Below are positions 27,228 to 36,416 of a DNA stretch of 64,000 nucleotides, piece after piece. The notes beneath the pieces are model-generated. The model made no database searches and was not told the DNA's origin. It worked only from the letters and a program-made list of their open reading frames with translations. The position numbers were made by a program, and so were the translations under genes. Within the stretch, counting starts at the first letter, position 1, and each line of letters begins with the position of its first letter. This DNA comes from Edaphobacter flagellatus (GTDB lineage Bacteria > Acidobacteriota > Terriglobia > Terriglobales > Acidobacteriaceae), in assembly GCF_025264665.1 (NCBI RefSeq), contig NZ_CP073697.1, positions 2,108,001 through 2,172,000 on the forward strand, in the 5' to 3' direction.

Positions 27228-28034
27228 CTATTCGTTCAGCGTCGCCAGCGGCCTCGTCCTGTCCGTCTCCATCGTTGGAGCCGAAGCCAGCAGCCTCCGC
27301 GTGTACGCATGCTGCGGCGCGCAGAACAGCGCCTGCGCCGAGCCCTGCTCCACAATGCGCCCATGCTGCATCACCGCCACCCGGTTCGCTACCTGGCTCA
27401 CTACAGCGAGATCGTGCGAGATAAACAGCATCGCCAGGTTGTGCGACTCGCGCAGCCTGCGCAGCAACGCCAGAATCTGCGCCTGCACCGTCACATCCAG
27501 CGCCGTCGTCGGCTCATCGGCAATCAGCAGCCGCGGACGGTTCACAATCGCCATCGCAATCATGATGCGCTGCCGCTGCCCCCCCGAAAACTGATGCGGA
27601 TAATCCCCGAATCGCTTCTCCGGAGAAGGCAGCGCTACATCGTTCATCGCCGCCACCACGCGCTCCCGTACCTCCGCACGCGGCATCCGCGGATGATGTG
27701 CCGTCACCGCTTCGGCAATCTGCGTACCCACTGGCATCACCGGATTCAACGCCGTCATCGGCTCCTGAAAGATCATCGCCATGTTCCGTCCGCGATGTCG
27801 CCGCATCGCATCTTCCGGCAAGGTCAGCAGGTCCTCATCCGCAAATCGCAGGCTGCCCTCCACCGTTGCCCCCGGCGGCAGCAACCGCAACAATGCCAGC
27901 GATGTCAGCGACTTGCCCGACCCCGATTCCCCCACCAGCCCCAGCGTCTCGCCCTCGCCGATCGCAAACGAGATCCCGTCCACCGCCGGTCTTCCATCAA
28001 ACGCAATCCGAAGCTGGTCCGCCGCAACAAGCAT
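27228..28034 (-). CDS. orphan Opp/Dpp-type ABC transporter ATPase, short form
   Basis: A 268-residue ATPase of the peptide/nickel transporter class (OppD/DppD). Readable motifs are Walker A GESGSGKS (about 35-42), the IFQEPMTALNP Q-loop, the FSGGQRQR signature and IADEPTTALD with Walker B. OppD proteins are usually about 320-340 residues because of a C-terminal oligopeptide-transporter domain; this one stops soon after the HAYTRRLL segment and so lacks most of that domain. No permease, second ATPase or binding protein is beside it. It either serves a transporter encoded elsewhere or is a remnant. It is 54 bases upstream of the phosphoesterase on the same strand. Confidence 0.85.
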   Translation of the reverse strand: MLVAADQLRIAFDGRPAVDGISFAIGEGETLGLVGESGSGKSLTSLALLRLLPPGATVEGSLRFADEDLLTLPEDAMRRHRGRNMAMIFQEPMTALNPVMPVGTQIAEAVTAHHPRMPRAEVRERVVAAMNDVALPSPEKRFGDYPHQFSGGQRQRIMIAMAIVNRPRLLIADEPTTALDVTVQAQILALLRRLRESHNLAMLFISHDLAVVSQVANRVAVMQHGRIVEQGSAQALFCAPQHAYTRRLLASAPTMETDRTRPLATLNE

Positions 28035-28132
28035 CCACTTGTCATACTAGGGCATAACGGCAACTTCTCCCCGGCGCTTCGTGTTCCCTTCAGGGAAGCG
28101 CGGCGTAACGCCCGCCAACTACGTCTAAACTC

Positions 28133-29761
28133 ATGACGCGTATGAAAAAACCTCTCTTCACTGCCGTACTTGGTTTTGTTCTTTCCTGGGCTCCCTCTAT
28201 CTCTGCCCAGATGCATAAAGTCACCAAGCCCGAAAACGTCGTCCGTGCCGTCGGCGTTTACGAGTGGACCGGCGACCTCGCCAAACCCACCGCTATCCGC
28301 TTCGTCCCCGTCACCGTCTTCATCGACGGCGAGATCCAGGACGCCGGCATCTACATGCCCCGCCCCATCCCCTTCGCCCTCGTCAACGGCAACATCTACG
28401 AGCTCGAAGACGCCGGGCTCCCCAAGGGCACCCTCGAGCTTGAGTCCGCACTCAACACCACTCAGATCGATGGCGCCCCCGCCGCTCCCTTCATCCAGGG
28501 CTGGACCGCCTACGGCAGCTACAAGCCGCCCGCCCCCGAGAAAAAAGCCGCGGCCCTCAAGCCATCCAAAACACTCTCCACCATCACGAGTTCAGGCGGC
28601 AGCGCCAAGACCGATAACAAGACCGACAGTAAACCAGCCGATACCACAGCCGATCAGAAAAACACCGATCAGAAAACCGCGGACACCGACCGGCCCACCA
28701 TGCGCCGCCGCACGTCCAGCGACGACACCTCCGCCCCCTCGCCGTCAACCACCACAACATCGACGACGACCACCACCAGCGACGACGATGACAAGGCCGA
28801 GCGGCCCACCCTCCGTCGCCGCTCTCCCGAAGACGCCAAAAACGATAAGCAGAAAAAGAAGAACGAGACCGCCAGCGTCATCTCCACCGGTTCGCTCAAC
28901 GACGACCCCGACCGTCCGCGCCTCAGCCGCAACAACGCCGCCCACGACACCGACGACCTGCCCAAACTCCTCGGCGTCCCCCCCGGCATGAAGCAGATGG
29001 TCGCCGTCTCCGACGCCAAAAACCGTGACCCGCATCCCTTTGCACGCCCCTGGGAAGACGACGCCGAGCGCGCCGCCATCCTCACCAAAATGCAGTCCTT
29101 CGCCCGCGCCAAACTTGCCGCCTACGGCATCGTCCCCGGCACCACGCCGCCAACCGCCATCGCAGGAAACACCACCGTCGGCGGCACAACCACGCTCCCC
29201 ACCACAGCAAAGACCGGTACCAGCATCGAAGGCTCCGGGCCGCCGAAATTGAAGCGCGGCATCCCCACCGACGACACACTCGGCAACATCGCGCCACCAC
29301 CCGCAACATCACCAGCCGCAACCACCGCCCCTGCAAAATCCGCGGGCACAAAAACCAGCACGACCGCAGCGAAGCATCGCGCAGCCGCAGCAACAAAAGC
29401 CGCGCCTCCTGTTACTCTCGCCGACGAGCAGCTCAAAGGCTACCTCCTCAGCTACGGTGGAGCGCCCACCTACGTCTACTCAGCCCATACCGTCGAGACC
29501 GGCTCCGTCATGCGCTACGTCACCATCGTCGCCCAGGCCGACGCCCTCGGCCAGCTCCAGGTTGCGCTCGCCTCCGTCACCGACGCCGCCCATCTCGACC
29601 GCACCCCCTGGATGCGTCTCGTCGACGCCGTCGATGTCGAAGCCAGCAACCGCGCCAGCCTCCTCTTCGAGCTGCGCGGCCAAAGCGGGCGACAGTTTGC
29701 CCTCTACCGCGTCATCGCCGCCAAGCCCGAGCAGATCTTCGTCACCAGCAGCGGAAGCTGA
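28133..29761 (+). CDS. secreted acidobacterial protein with a low-complexity middle
   Basis: A 542-residue exported protein of unknown function with a signal peptide ending SISAQ. Residues about 30-125 look like an ordered beta domain containing VGVYEWTGDL and YMPRPIPFAL. Residues about 130-300 are a Thr/Ser/Asp/Lys/Pro low-complexity stretch with runs of Thr. A second low-complexity part (about 345-420, Ala/Thr/Pro-rich) follows. The last 110 residues, from LADEQLKGYLL, are again globular (YVTIVAQADALGQLQVALAS). The layout suggests two periplasmic domains on disordered linkers, perhaps crossing the cell-wall space. A second start at 28142 (MKKP) is equally good. No family name can be given. 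Confidence 0.78.
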   Translation: MTRMKKPLFTAVLGFVLSWAPSISAQMHKVTKPENVVRAVGVYEWTGDLAKPTAIRFVPVTVFIDGEIQDAGIYMPRPIPFALVNGNIYELEDAGLPKGTLELESALNTTQIDGAPAAPFIQGWTAYGSYKPPAPEKKAAALKPSKTLSTITSSGGSAKTDNKTDSKPADTTADQKNTDQKTADTDRPTMRRRTSSDDTSAPSPSTTTTSTTTTTSDDDDKAERPTLRRRSPEDAKNDKQKKKNETASVISTGSLNDDPDRPRLSRNNAAHDTDDLPKLLGVPPGMKQMVAVSDAKNRDPHPFARPWEDDAERAAILTKMQSFARAKLAAYGIVPGTTPPTAIAGNTTVGGTTTLPTTAKTGTSIEGSGPPKLKRGIPTDDTLGNIAPPPATSPAATTAPAKSAGTKTSTTAAKHRAAAATKAAPPVTLADEQLKGYLLSYGGAPTYVYSAHTVETGSVMRYVTIVAQADALGQLQVALASVTDAAHLDRTPWMRLVDAVDVEASNRASLLFELRGQSGRQFALYRVIAAKPEQIFVTSSGS

Positions 29762-29803
29762 TCTCACCCCGGCAAACCAGCCGTGAGCGGCCTCCCGCTT
29801 ACG

Positions 29804-30760
29804 CTACTCCAGCAGGCTCACGTGAACAATCCCGTTCACGCCCTCTGAAACAGGACCCTGCCTTCGCTTACGGCCATACTGCCGCGGCGAGCAGCCCATC
29901 ACCCGTTTGAACGCCGTGCCGAACGCGCTCTCCGACTCATACCCAAGCGACAGCGCAATCGCTGAAATCGAATCCGCCGAGTTCTCCAGCCTGTCTCCCG
30001 CGCGCAGCATCCGCCAGTGCGTCAGATACTCCATCGGCGACATGCCCACCATCTCCTTGAACTTCTGCGCAAAAATCGAACGCGACATGCCCGCCCTCTC
30101 CGCCAGCGTCTGCAGCGTCCAGCGATGCGCCGGGTCGTCATGCATCGCGTGGATCGCCGCACGCATCTGCTTGTCGGCCAGCGCAAACAGCCACCCCACG
30201 CCCGATCCCTCCGTCAGATGCAGACGCAGCGCCTGCACCAGCATCAGATAAGCAAGATGCTGCGCCACCAGAAAGCCGCCCGGCTGGCCCTCGCGCAGCT
30301 CCTGCATCATTCTTTCGATCGACCAGCGCATCGCCTCCTTGTCCGACTCTTTCCTGATGTGCACAATCGGCGGCAACACACCCAGCAGCATATCGGCATG
30401 ATCGCCCGTGAAGGCATAGTGCCCGCCGACCGTAAAACAACCTCCGCCGCCATTGCACGTAGCAATGCTGCCATTCAGCGGCAGTTGAATGGCGCTGCGC
30501 ACGTCGACAGGCGTGAGCGACGGATCGCTCGCCAGGCTGAACGGCCGCCCTCGCGGCAGCAGAAAACAATCGCCCGCCGTCAGACGCACCGGGTCGGCAA
30601 TGCCATCCACCGAAAGCCAGCATCCACCGGAAACCACCGCATAGCACTTGATACCGGTATGCCTGTCGAACCGGATCGACCATGCCCCACCCGCATCGAT
30701 GCCGCCAGACATATAACTGCGAGGCTTCAGCAACGACAGCACATCAGACAGCGGATCCAT
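29804..30760 (-). CDS. AraC-family transcriptional regulator with an AraC-type cupin sensor
   Basis: A 318-residue regulator. The N-terminal half is the cupin-type ligand domain of the AraC_binding_2/cupin_6 group, with a Gly-Asp-Cys-Phe-Leu-Leu-Pro-Arg-Gly strand around residue 85 and a Phe-Thr-Gly-Asp-His region. The C-terminal 100 residues hold two helix-turn-helix units (WTLQTLAERAGMSRSIFAQK and the SAIALSLGYESESAF unit) ending in SPRQYGRKRR. It is divergent from the NAD-dependent epimerase/SDR gene across 148 bases, the usual arrangement for an AraC repressor/activator controlling its neighbour. The inducer is unknown. The start at 30760 gives a normal family length. Confidence 0.92.
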   Translation of the reverse strand: MDPLSDVLSLLKPRSYMSGGIDAGGAWSIRFDRHTGIKCYAVVSGGCWLSVDGIADPVRLTAGDCFLLPRGRPFSLASDPSLTPVDVRSAIQLPLNGSIATCNGGGGCFTVGGHYAFTGDHADMLLGVLPPIVHIRKESDKEAMRWSIERMMQELREGQPGGFLVAQHLAYLMLVQALRLHLTEGSGVGWLFALADKQMRAAIHAMHDDPAHRWTLQTLAERAGMSRSIFAQKFKEMVGMSPMEYLTHWRMLRAGDRLENSADSISAIALSLGYESESAFGTAFKRVMGCSPRQYGRKRRQGPVSEGVNGIVHVSLLE

Positions 30761-30908
30761 TGGGAAACCTCCCGCAATCTTCCTCGGACGATTGCGAAGA
30801 AAATACGGACTCTAACGATAGATCGTATCGCTCCAAAATCAATCTGACGAATAGCACAGCCGCAAACGCGGCCATCATCATGGAAAGTGCTGCCAAGGAG
30901 AAACAAGG

Positions 30909-31799
30909 ATGCGTGTCTTCGTTACAGGTGCAACAGGCTTTGTCGGTTCAGCCATCGTGCAGGAGCTTATCGACGCCGGCCATCAGGTGCTCGGCCTCGC
31001 CCGCTCCGATGCCGGAGCCCAATCTCTCGCCGCCACAGGAGCGCAGGTCCATCGCGGCGACCTCAACGATCTCGAAAGTCTCCGCACCGGAGCAGCCGCC
31101 GCCGATGCCGTCATTCACACCGCCTTCAACCACGACTTCTCAAACTTCGCAGAAAATTGTGCCCTCGACGGGCGTGCCATCGAAGCACTCGGCTCCGCAC
31201 TTCAGGGCTCCGAACGTCCCCTGATCGTCACTTCCGGCACAGCGCTTCTCGCACCCGGCCGTCTCGCAACCGAAAAAGACAATCCACCAACGCCATCGCC
31301 ATTCCCTCGTGTCTCTGAGACCGCAGCCGCCGCACTGCGCCAGCGCGGTGTGCATACCGCCGTCGTTCGCCTTCCCCCTTCGGTCCACGGCGATGGCGAC
31401 CACGGCTTTGTGCCGCGTCTGATCAGCTTCGCCCGCCAGAAGGGAGCCGCCGCTTACATCGGCGAAGGAAAAAATCGCTGGCCTGCCGTGCACCGGCTCG
31501 ATACCGCACGCCTTTACCGTCTCATCCTGGAAAAAGGCGTTCCCGAATTCAGCTATCACGCCATTGCCGATGAAGGCGTCCCCTTCCGCGATATCGCCGA
31601 GGTCATCGGCCGCCGCCTGAACCTTCCCGTCCTCAGCAAATCGCCTGAAGAGGCCGCCGAATATTTCGAATGGTTCACGCACTTCGCAGCCATTGATGCT
31701 CCCGCCTCCAGCGCGCACACGCAACAGCAGTTGGGATGGCATCCAACACAACGCGGCCTCATCGCCGACATCGACCACCCACGCTACTTCAGTGCCTGA
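30909..31799 (+). CDS. extended SDR NAD(P)-dependent oxidoreductase
   Basis: A 296-residue NAD(P)-binding protein of the extended/atypical SDR group. The Rossmann motif TGATGFVG is at residues 7-14 and an Arg at the end of strand 2 (GLARSD) suggests NADP preference. A conserved Ser-Gly-Thr stretch (VTSGTALL) lies where the catalytic Ser/Thr is expected; the Tyr-x-x-x-Lys pair is not obvious, so activity may be atypical. The close resemblance is to quinone-oxidoreductase/epimerase-like stress proteins. AAGGAG sits eight bases upstream of the ATG. It is probably controlled by the divergent AraC regulator. Confidence 0.88.
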   Translation: MRVFVTGATGFVGSAIVQELIDAGHQVLGLARSDAGAQSLAATGAQVHRGDLNDLESLRTGAAAADAVIHTAFNHDFSNFAENCALDGRAIEALGSALQGSERPLIVTSGTALLAPGRLATEKDNPPTPSPFPRVSETAAAALRQRGVHTAVVRLPPSVHGDGDHGFVPRLISFARQKGAAAYIGEGKNRWPAVHRLDTARLYRLILEKGVPEFSYHAIADEGVPFRDIAEVIGRRLNLPVLSKSPEEAAEYFEWFTHFAAIDAPASSAHTQQQLGWHPTQRGLIADIDHPRYFSA

Positions 31800-31887
31800 G
31801 TCCGCAATGCAGTATCCAACCCATCGCAGAGACACACCGACAATCGCGCCGTGTCTCTGCGATATCTTCCTCTCTAAAATCACGGCA

Positions 31888-34416
31888 CTACTCGTGCCGC
31901 AAAACCTGCATCGGGTCGATCCGCAGCGCCTTTCGCGCAGGCCAGATGGCAGCCAGCGCCGCAATGGCCGCGAGCAATCCAATCGCACCGGCATAGCTCA
32001 GCGGATCAAGCCCGCTCACGCCATACAGAATCCGCCGCAACAGTTGCGACGCCGCAGCCGCCAGTCCTGCTCCGGCAATCAACCCCAGTGCCACCGGCCC
32101 CACAAACTGCTGCAGCATCGCAGCAATCACATGCGTCTTCTTCGCACCCAGCGCCAGCCGAATCGCAATCTCCTTCGTCTTCTGCGATACCGCATACGCT
32201 ACCAGCCCCACCAATCCTATCGCCGCCAGCAGCACCGCCGATCCACCCATCAGGCTCGCGATCGTTGCGCCCTTCTCCACCGTTCCCACTTCATCATGGA
32301 ACGCATCGCTCAACAGACGCACGTTGGGGAACAGGCCCGCATCCACACCTGCGGCAATCGCCCTCGCCCCGGCAGCAATGTCCTCCGGCCTGCCCTGCGT
32401 CCGCACCAGCACCACCATGTGCGGCAACGATGCGTCATCGCTCATCTGATACATCTCCGTCGCATCCGGGTCATGCATCGACATCGTGCGCGCATTCGCC
32501 ACCACGCCCATCACGGTGAACTTCCTCGAAGTCGGATCCGACGGCTCCAGCAGAAACTGCTTGCCCAGCGGAGCCTCACCCGGCCACATCTGTCGCGTCA
32601 GCGACTCGCTCACCACCACCTCGTCCGTATCGCCCCGCTGTACATCGCGCCCGCTCAGCCGCGCGATCCCCATCGTCTCGAAAAACCCCGGCTCCACGCG
32701 GCTCATATAAATGCTGAACCGGTACCCCACCATCGCCGTTACATTCTTGTGCCCCAGCGGAGCCATCGACGTCAGACCCACCGACGTCACCCCCGGCAGC
32801 TGCCGCAGCCTCGCCTGCACCACATCGAGATAGCTCTTCGCCGCCGCCGCCGAATACCCATGCACCGCCAGGTCCGGATCGACCACCAGCACATGTTCGT
32901 AGTCATAGCCCGGATCGGTTGACATCGCATACCGCAGCGCCCGCACCAGCAGCCCGGCCACAATCAACAGCACACAGCTTGCCGCAATCTGCGCCATCAC
33001 CAGTACCTGCCGCGCACGCGTGCCGCTCTTCCGCTTCGCCGTAAGCTGCAGCGCAGGCGCCAGCCCAAACACAATCGCCGCAACCAATCCCACCCCACCG
33101 GCAAACGCAGCCACTCGCCAATCCGGAGCAGGGTCCAGCCACGGCGCCGCATCCACCTTCGCCAGAAACGCCTTCAGGCACACGTATCCCAGCCCCATTC
33201 CAGCCACAGCCGACATCGCCGCCAGCAGCAGACTCTCCGTAAACAGCTGCCGCACAATCCTTCCGCGGCTCGCCCCCAGCGCAAACCGTATCGAAATCTC
33301 ATGTCCCCGCGTCACGCCGCGAGCCAGCAACAGCCCTCCAAGATTGCTGCACGCCACCGTCAGAATCAGCAGCACCAGCACCGCTACCAGGCTGATCATC
33401 GGCACATCGTCCTTGCGCACCGTCTGCAGATAACCTCCCGGCGAGCTGACAATCCTCTCGTCCTTCCACACCGAATCCGGCGACTGCCTGCGCAGATCAT
33501 TCGTCAGAGCAGTCAGCTCCTGCTCCGCCGCCTTCGGCGACACACCCTTCCGCAACCGAGCCCACAGATCCACCATGCCGCCCAGCGACGTATCCGTCAG
33601 CACGGTGCTTCCTTCCACGAAGTACGGTTGCTGCACCAGCGGCACCCAGAACGCAGGCTCGCGCGGCAAACCCAGCCCGCTGAAGTTTCGCGGAGCCACA
33701 CCGATCACCGTCGCCGCCTTGTGATTCAAATGCACCACGCTGCCCACCACCGCCGGATCGCTGCCGTACCGCTCCTCCCAGAACGTATGGCTCAGCATCA
33801 CCACCGGCTCTGCGCCCTTACGCTCGTCGCGCTGCGCATCGATCGCACGGCCAATCCCCGTCTCTGCACCCAGCTCGCGAAAGAAGTTCCCCGTCACAAA
33901 CCGCGTGCGCACCAGCTTGCTCTCGTTCTCCAGCACCACCTCGCGGTCCGTGCTCGCCAGCACCGCGCTCAGCGTCTTCGCATGATTGCGATAAAACTCA
34001 ATCGACGGATACGCCACATTCGAAGCAAAGCTTCCCGGCGCGCTCCGCTGCAACCGCACCAGCGTATCCGGATCCCGCACCGGCAGCGGCTTCAGCACAA
34101 ACATGTTGAACACGCCAAACGCCGCGACATTCACGCCGATCCCTACCGCCAGCACCAGCACTGCAGCCAGCGTGAATCCCGGCGAGCGCATCAGCGTCCT
34201 CACTCCAAAGCGTATGTCCTGCGCCAGCCTGTCGATCCACGTCCATCCCCACGCCTCGCGCGCCTGCTCCCCCAGAGCATCTGCGTTGCCGAACATCCTC
34301 CGCTCCGCGCCCGCACGCTCCGCCATCTCACGGTGAAACTCCATCTCTTCCCGCAGCGACTCCTGCATCCGTCTGCGATTCAGCAGGTACCACACTCTCC
34401 GCCACATCTCGCCCAT
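31888..34416 (-). CDS. ADOP-type ABC transporter permease (MacB/FtsX family)
   Basis: An 842-residue inner-membrane protein of the acidobacterial duplicated orphan permease type. A PadR-linked N-terminal leader (about 1-75) is followed by a first helix (about 90-115), a large periplasmic MacB-like domain, an FtsX core with three helices (about 345-460), a second periplasmic domain and a second FtsX core with three C-terminal helices ending PARKALRIDPMQVLRHE. No ATPase gene is adjacent, which fits the orphan name. MacB-like proteins use periplasmic movements to drive export or lipid/toxin efflux. The SD AGGAGG overlaps the PadR stop codon, so it is translationally coupled to that regulator. 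Confidence 0.93.
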   Translation of the reverse strand: MGEMWRRVWYLLNRRRMQESLREEMEFHREMAERAGAERRMFGNADALGEQAREAWGWTWIDRLAQDIRFGVRTLMRSPGFTLAAVLVLAVGIGVNVAAFGVFNMFVLKPLPVRDPDTLVRLQRSAPGSFASNVAYPSIEFYRNHAKTLSAVLASTDREVVLENESKLVRTRFVTGNFFRELGAETGIGRAIDAQRDERKGAEPVVMLSHTFWEERYGSDPAVVGSVVHLNHKAATVIGVAPRNFSGLGLPREPAFWVPLVQQPYFVEGSTVLTDTSLGGMVDLWARLRKGVSPKAAEQELTALTNDLRRQSPDSVWKDERIVSSPGGYLQTVRKDDVPMISLVAVLVLLILTVACSNLGGLLLARGVTRGHEISIRFALGASRGRIVRQLFTESLLLAAMSAVAGMGLGYVCLKAFLAKVDAAPWLDPAPDWRVAAFAGGVGLVAAIVFGLAPALQLTAKRKSGTRARQVLVMAQIAASCVLLIVAGLLVRALRYAMSTDPGYDYEHVLVVDPDLAVHGYSAAAAKSYLDVVQARLRQLPGVTSVGLTSMAPLGHKNVTAMVGYRFSIYMSRVEPGFFETMGIARLSGRDVQRGDTDEVVVSESLTRQMWPGEAPLGKQFLLEPSDPTSRKFTVMGVVANARTMSMHDPDATEMYQMSDDASLPHMVVLVRTQGRPEDIAAGARAIAAGVDAGLFPNVRLLSDAFHDEVGTVEKGATIASLMGGSAVLLAAIGLVGLVAYAVSQKTKEIAIRLALGAKKTHVIAAMLQQFVGPVALGLIAGAGLAAAASQLLRRILYGVSGLDPLSYAGAIGLLAAIAALAAIWPARKALRIDPMQVLRHE

Positions 34417-34425
34417 CGCCGCCTC

Positions 34426-34761
34426 CTATGCCGTCCGCAGAACCGCCTTGATCGCCTCGGTCAGACGATCGTAGTCCTCCAGCTCCGCCTCCAGCTGCTT
34501 GCGTCCAGCCGCCGTCAGACGATAGAAACGCACCTTCCGGTTCGTCTCCGAGATCCCCCACTCCGCGCTCGCCCATCCCTTCAGCAGAATCTTCTGCAGC
34601 GCCGGATACAGCGAGCCCTCTTCCACCTCCAGCACTTCCTTCGAAAGCACATGGATCCTCTGCGCAATGGCGTACCCATGCAGCGGCCCCGACCGCAGCA
34701 CCCGCAGAATCAGCATCGCCAGCGCCCCAGCCTGCATCGTCGATTTAGGTGTAGATTTCAT
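34426..34761 (-). CDS. PadR-family transcriptional regulator
   Basis: A 111-residue winged-helix repressor from the ATG at 34761. It has the PadR pattern: helix AMLILRVLRSGPLHGYAIAQ, EVEEGSLYPALQKILLKGW, and the wing with RKVRFYRLTAAGRK, then a C-terminal dimerisation helix. It is the first gene of an operon with the ADOP permease, whose start codon follows nine bases after this stop. PadR/ADOP pairs are numerous in Acidobacteriota. An inverted repeat overlapping the start codon is a good candidate for its own operator. The frame is open 13 codons further upstream, through that repeat. Confidence 0.93.
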   Translation of the reverse strand: MKSTPKSTMQAGALAMLILRVLRSGPLHGYAIAQRIHVLSKEVLEVEEGSLYPALQKILLKGWASAEWGISETNRKVRFYRLTAAGRKQLEAELEDYDRLTEAIKAVLRTA

Positions 34762-34783
34762 ATACCTAGAAAATCTATGCCTA
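34746..34783. promoter_or_regulatory. candidate PadR operator overlapping the padR start
   Basis: Imperfect inverted repeat: TAGGTGTAGATTT (34746-34758) faces AAATCTATGCCTA (34771-34783). The 12-base centre contains the regulator's ATG and another TAGGTAT element. The arms match at about 11 of 13 positions. An autoregulatory PadR site is the likely explanation, with very short or no 5' leader. Confidence 0.6.
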
Positions 34784-34814
34784 AGAAAACTAGCCGTCAA
34801 CTACACTTCGTCAC

Positions 34815-34851
34815 TTAAAAAGAAATGGCCTCCCGAAACATCGGGAGGCCA
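34815..34851 (-). terminator. terminator of the pirin gene
   Basis: Eleven-base perfect stem (34826-34836 with 34841-34851, loop AACA). On the minus strand it is followed by a TTTCTTTTT tract. It lies 20 bases beyond the pirin stop and separates it from PadR. Confidence 0.85.
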
Positions 34852-34871
34852 GCCTCGCTACCTGCTGCATC

Positions 34872-35756
34872 TTACAGCTGACCGAACTTGCCAGCCTTCA
34901 GATCGCTCACTGCCTGCAGGATCTCCTCGCGCGTGTTCATCACGAAAGGACCATAGCTCGCAATCGGCTCGTTGATCGGCTCGCCGCTCAGCAACACAAG
35001 CTGCGAGTCTTCCTTCGCCTCGATCACCACCGTGTTGCCCTCCTGCGCCAGCACCGCAATCTGTGCCTCGCCCTTCAGCTTCGCCGAACCGTTCACCGTC
35101 GCGTCGCCCTTGCGCAGCACCACCGCCGTGTTGTGTCCTTCCGGAACCGTCAGCTCGACCTTCTCGCCCGCCTTCAGAATCACGTCCCAAAGGTTGACGG
35201 CAGTAAACGTCTTCGCCGGTCCCTTCTTTCCATCGAACTCGCCAGCGATCACACGGACATGGCCTCCGCCCGGCAGCGCAATCACAGGAATCTGCTCCTT
35301 CGTGATCGTCTGATATCCAGGCTTCGACATCTTGTCCTTCGCCGGCAGGTTCACCCACAGCTGAATCATCTCGAAGACGCCTCCCGCCTTCGAAAACTCA
35401 GCCTCATGCAGCTCCTCATGCAGCACACCCGAAGCCGCCGTCATCCACTGCACGTCGCCTGGAGCGATCACGCCCGCATTGCCCGCCGAATCGCGATGAC
35501 CCACCGAACCCTGGTAAGCAATCGTCACCGTCTCAAAGCCCCTGTGCGGATGCTCCCCCACACCACGACGCTTCTCCGAAGGCGTGAAGTACTGCGGCCC
35601 CGCATAGTCCAGCATCAGGAACGGGCTCACCTCCACCTGCAATCCGTTTGAAGGAAAAAGGTTGCGAACCGGAAATCCATCGCCCACCCAGTGGTGCGAT
35701 CCCGCGCCATACGTTCCAAGAACCTTCTTCTGTGTCGTTGTCGTTGCGGTCGTCAT
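34872..35756 (-). CDS. pirin-family protein
   Basis: A bicupin of 294 residues. N-terminal metal ligands of the pirin family are present: HPHRGFET around residue 70, then HRDS (about 88) and the late Glu of the cupin motif (LHEELHE, about 112-115). Family members include quercetin 2,3-dioxygenases (YhhW) and redox-sensing regulators. The ATG at 35756 is preferred since AGGGAG is eight bases upstream; an ATG at 35762 is too close. MarR and a candidate operator lie upstream on the same strand, the common MarR/pirin association in stress regulons. A good terminator follows. Confidence 0.92.
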   Translation of the reverse strand: MTTATTTTQKKVLGTYGAGSHHWVGDGFPVRNLFPSNGLQVEVSPFLMLDYAGPQYFTPSEKRRGVGEHPHRGFETVTIAYQGSVGHRDSAGNAGVIAPGDVQWMTAASGVLHEELHEAEFSKAGGVFEMIQLWVNLPAKDKMSKPGYQTITKEQIPVIALPGGGHVRVIAGEFDGKKGPAKTFTAVNLWDVILKAGEKVELTVPEGHNTAVVLRKGDATVNGSAKLKGEAQIAVLAQEGNTVVIEAKEDSQLVLLSGEPINEPIASYGPFVMNTREEILQAVSDLKAGKFGQL

Positions 35757-35863
35757 TGTCATTGCTCCCTTCGGCGCCCATCGGCGCCAGTTCATCCATT
35801 GCGTTGTACTGCGTTCAAAAACTGTCTTGCTTCCAACCCGCTGTGATTCGAGCGAGCCCTAAG

Positions 35864-35916
35864 GAGGTGTCATTCCGAGCGAGGCGCAGCCGAGTCGAGG
35901 AACCCCCGCATTTCGC
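35864..35916. repeat. dispersed repeat, copy 1
   Basis: About 53 bases including GTGTCATTCCGAGCGAGG and GAGTCGAGGAACCCCC. Two more copies occur at 56.6 and 63.3 kb. This one lies in the 187-base gap between the MarR and pirin genes and is preceded by CCTAAGG. Confidence 0.75.
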
Positions 35917-35943
35917 ATCCCAGCCACCTCATCTCCAGGCACC

Positions 35944-36399
35944 CTACAAATTCCCCGCAGCCGCCTTACCCAGCCTTCGCAACAGAGGCATCAGCTCCGC
36001 GCGATCCGCCTCGCTGAAACCCTCCACCGCCTGCTCCATCGCAGCGCGATGCTCCGCAAAAGCCCGCGAGATCAACTCCTGCCCCGCGTCCGTCAGCCGG
36101 ATAATCTTCGCGCGCCGGTCGGTCGGATCGTCGCAACGAGCCACCAGCCCGCGCCTCTCCAGCCGGTCCACCGCCGTCGTCATCGACCCGCTCGTCAGCA
36201 GAACCTTCTCGCCAATCTGCTTCACCGTAAGCGGCCCTTTATGCAGCAGAGCCTCCAGAACGCCGAAGTCGCTCGTACCCATCTCAAACCGGGCAATCGA
36301 TCGGCTCGAATGCGCCTCAACCGCCCGCGAGGCCTTCCAAAGCAAAAGCCAAAGGTGAATCCCGCTCAAATCAGTTCCGTCTTGTCGTTGTGTCGTCAT
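35944..36399 (-). CDS. MarR-family transcriptional regulator
   Basis: A 151-residue winged-helix protein with the MarR layout. The HTH region is LTVKQIGEKVLLTSGSMTT (about 58-76), followed by VDRLERRGLVAR and the wing DPTDRRAKIIRLTDAG, then the C-terminal dimer helices. The DRR motif is intact. The N-terminal Trp/Leu-rich helix is typical for the sub-family linked to pirin, DoxX and quinone-reactive genes. A palindrome lies just upstream of its start and may be its own operator. The pirin gene is downstream on the same strand. Confidence 0.93.
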   Translation of the reverse strand: MTTQRQDGTDLSGIHLWLLLWKASRAVEAHSSRSIARFEMGTSDFGVLEALLHKGPLTVKQIGEKVLLTSGSMTTAVDRLERRGLVARCDDPTDRRAKIIRLTDAGQELISRAFAEHRAAMEQAVEGFSEADRAELMPLLRRLGKAAAGNL

Positions 36400-36416
36400 G
36401 TCTCGATATAAAGATG

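Noticed and set aside
33301..34818. 505-codon frame opposite the ADOP permease
   Set aside because: Arg/His/Gln-rich translation typical of a reverse-strand shadow; the permease is certain.
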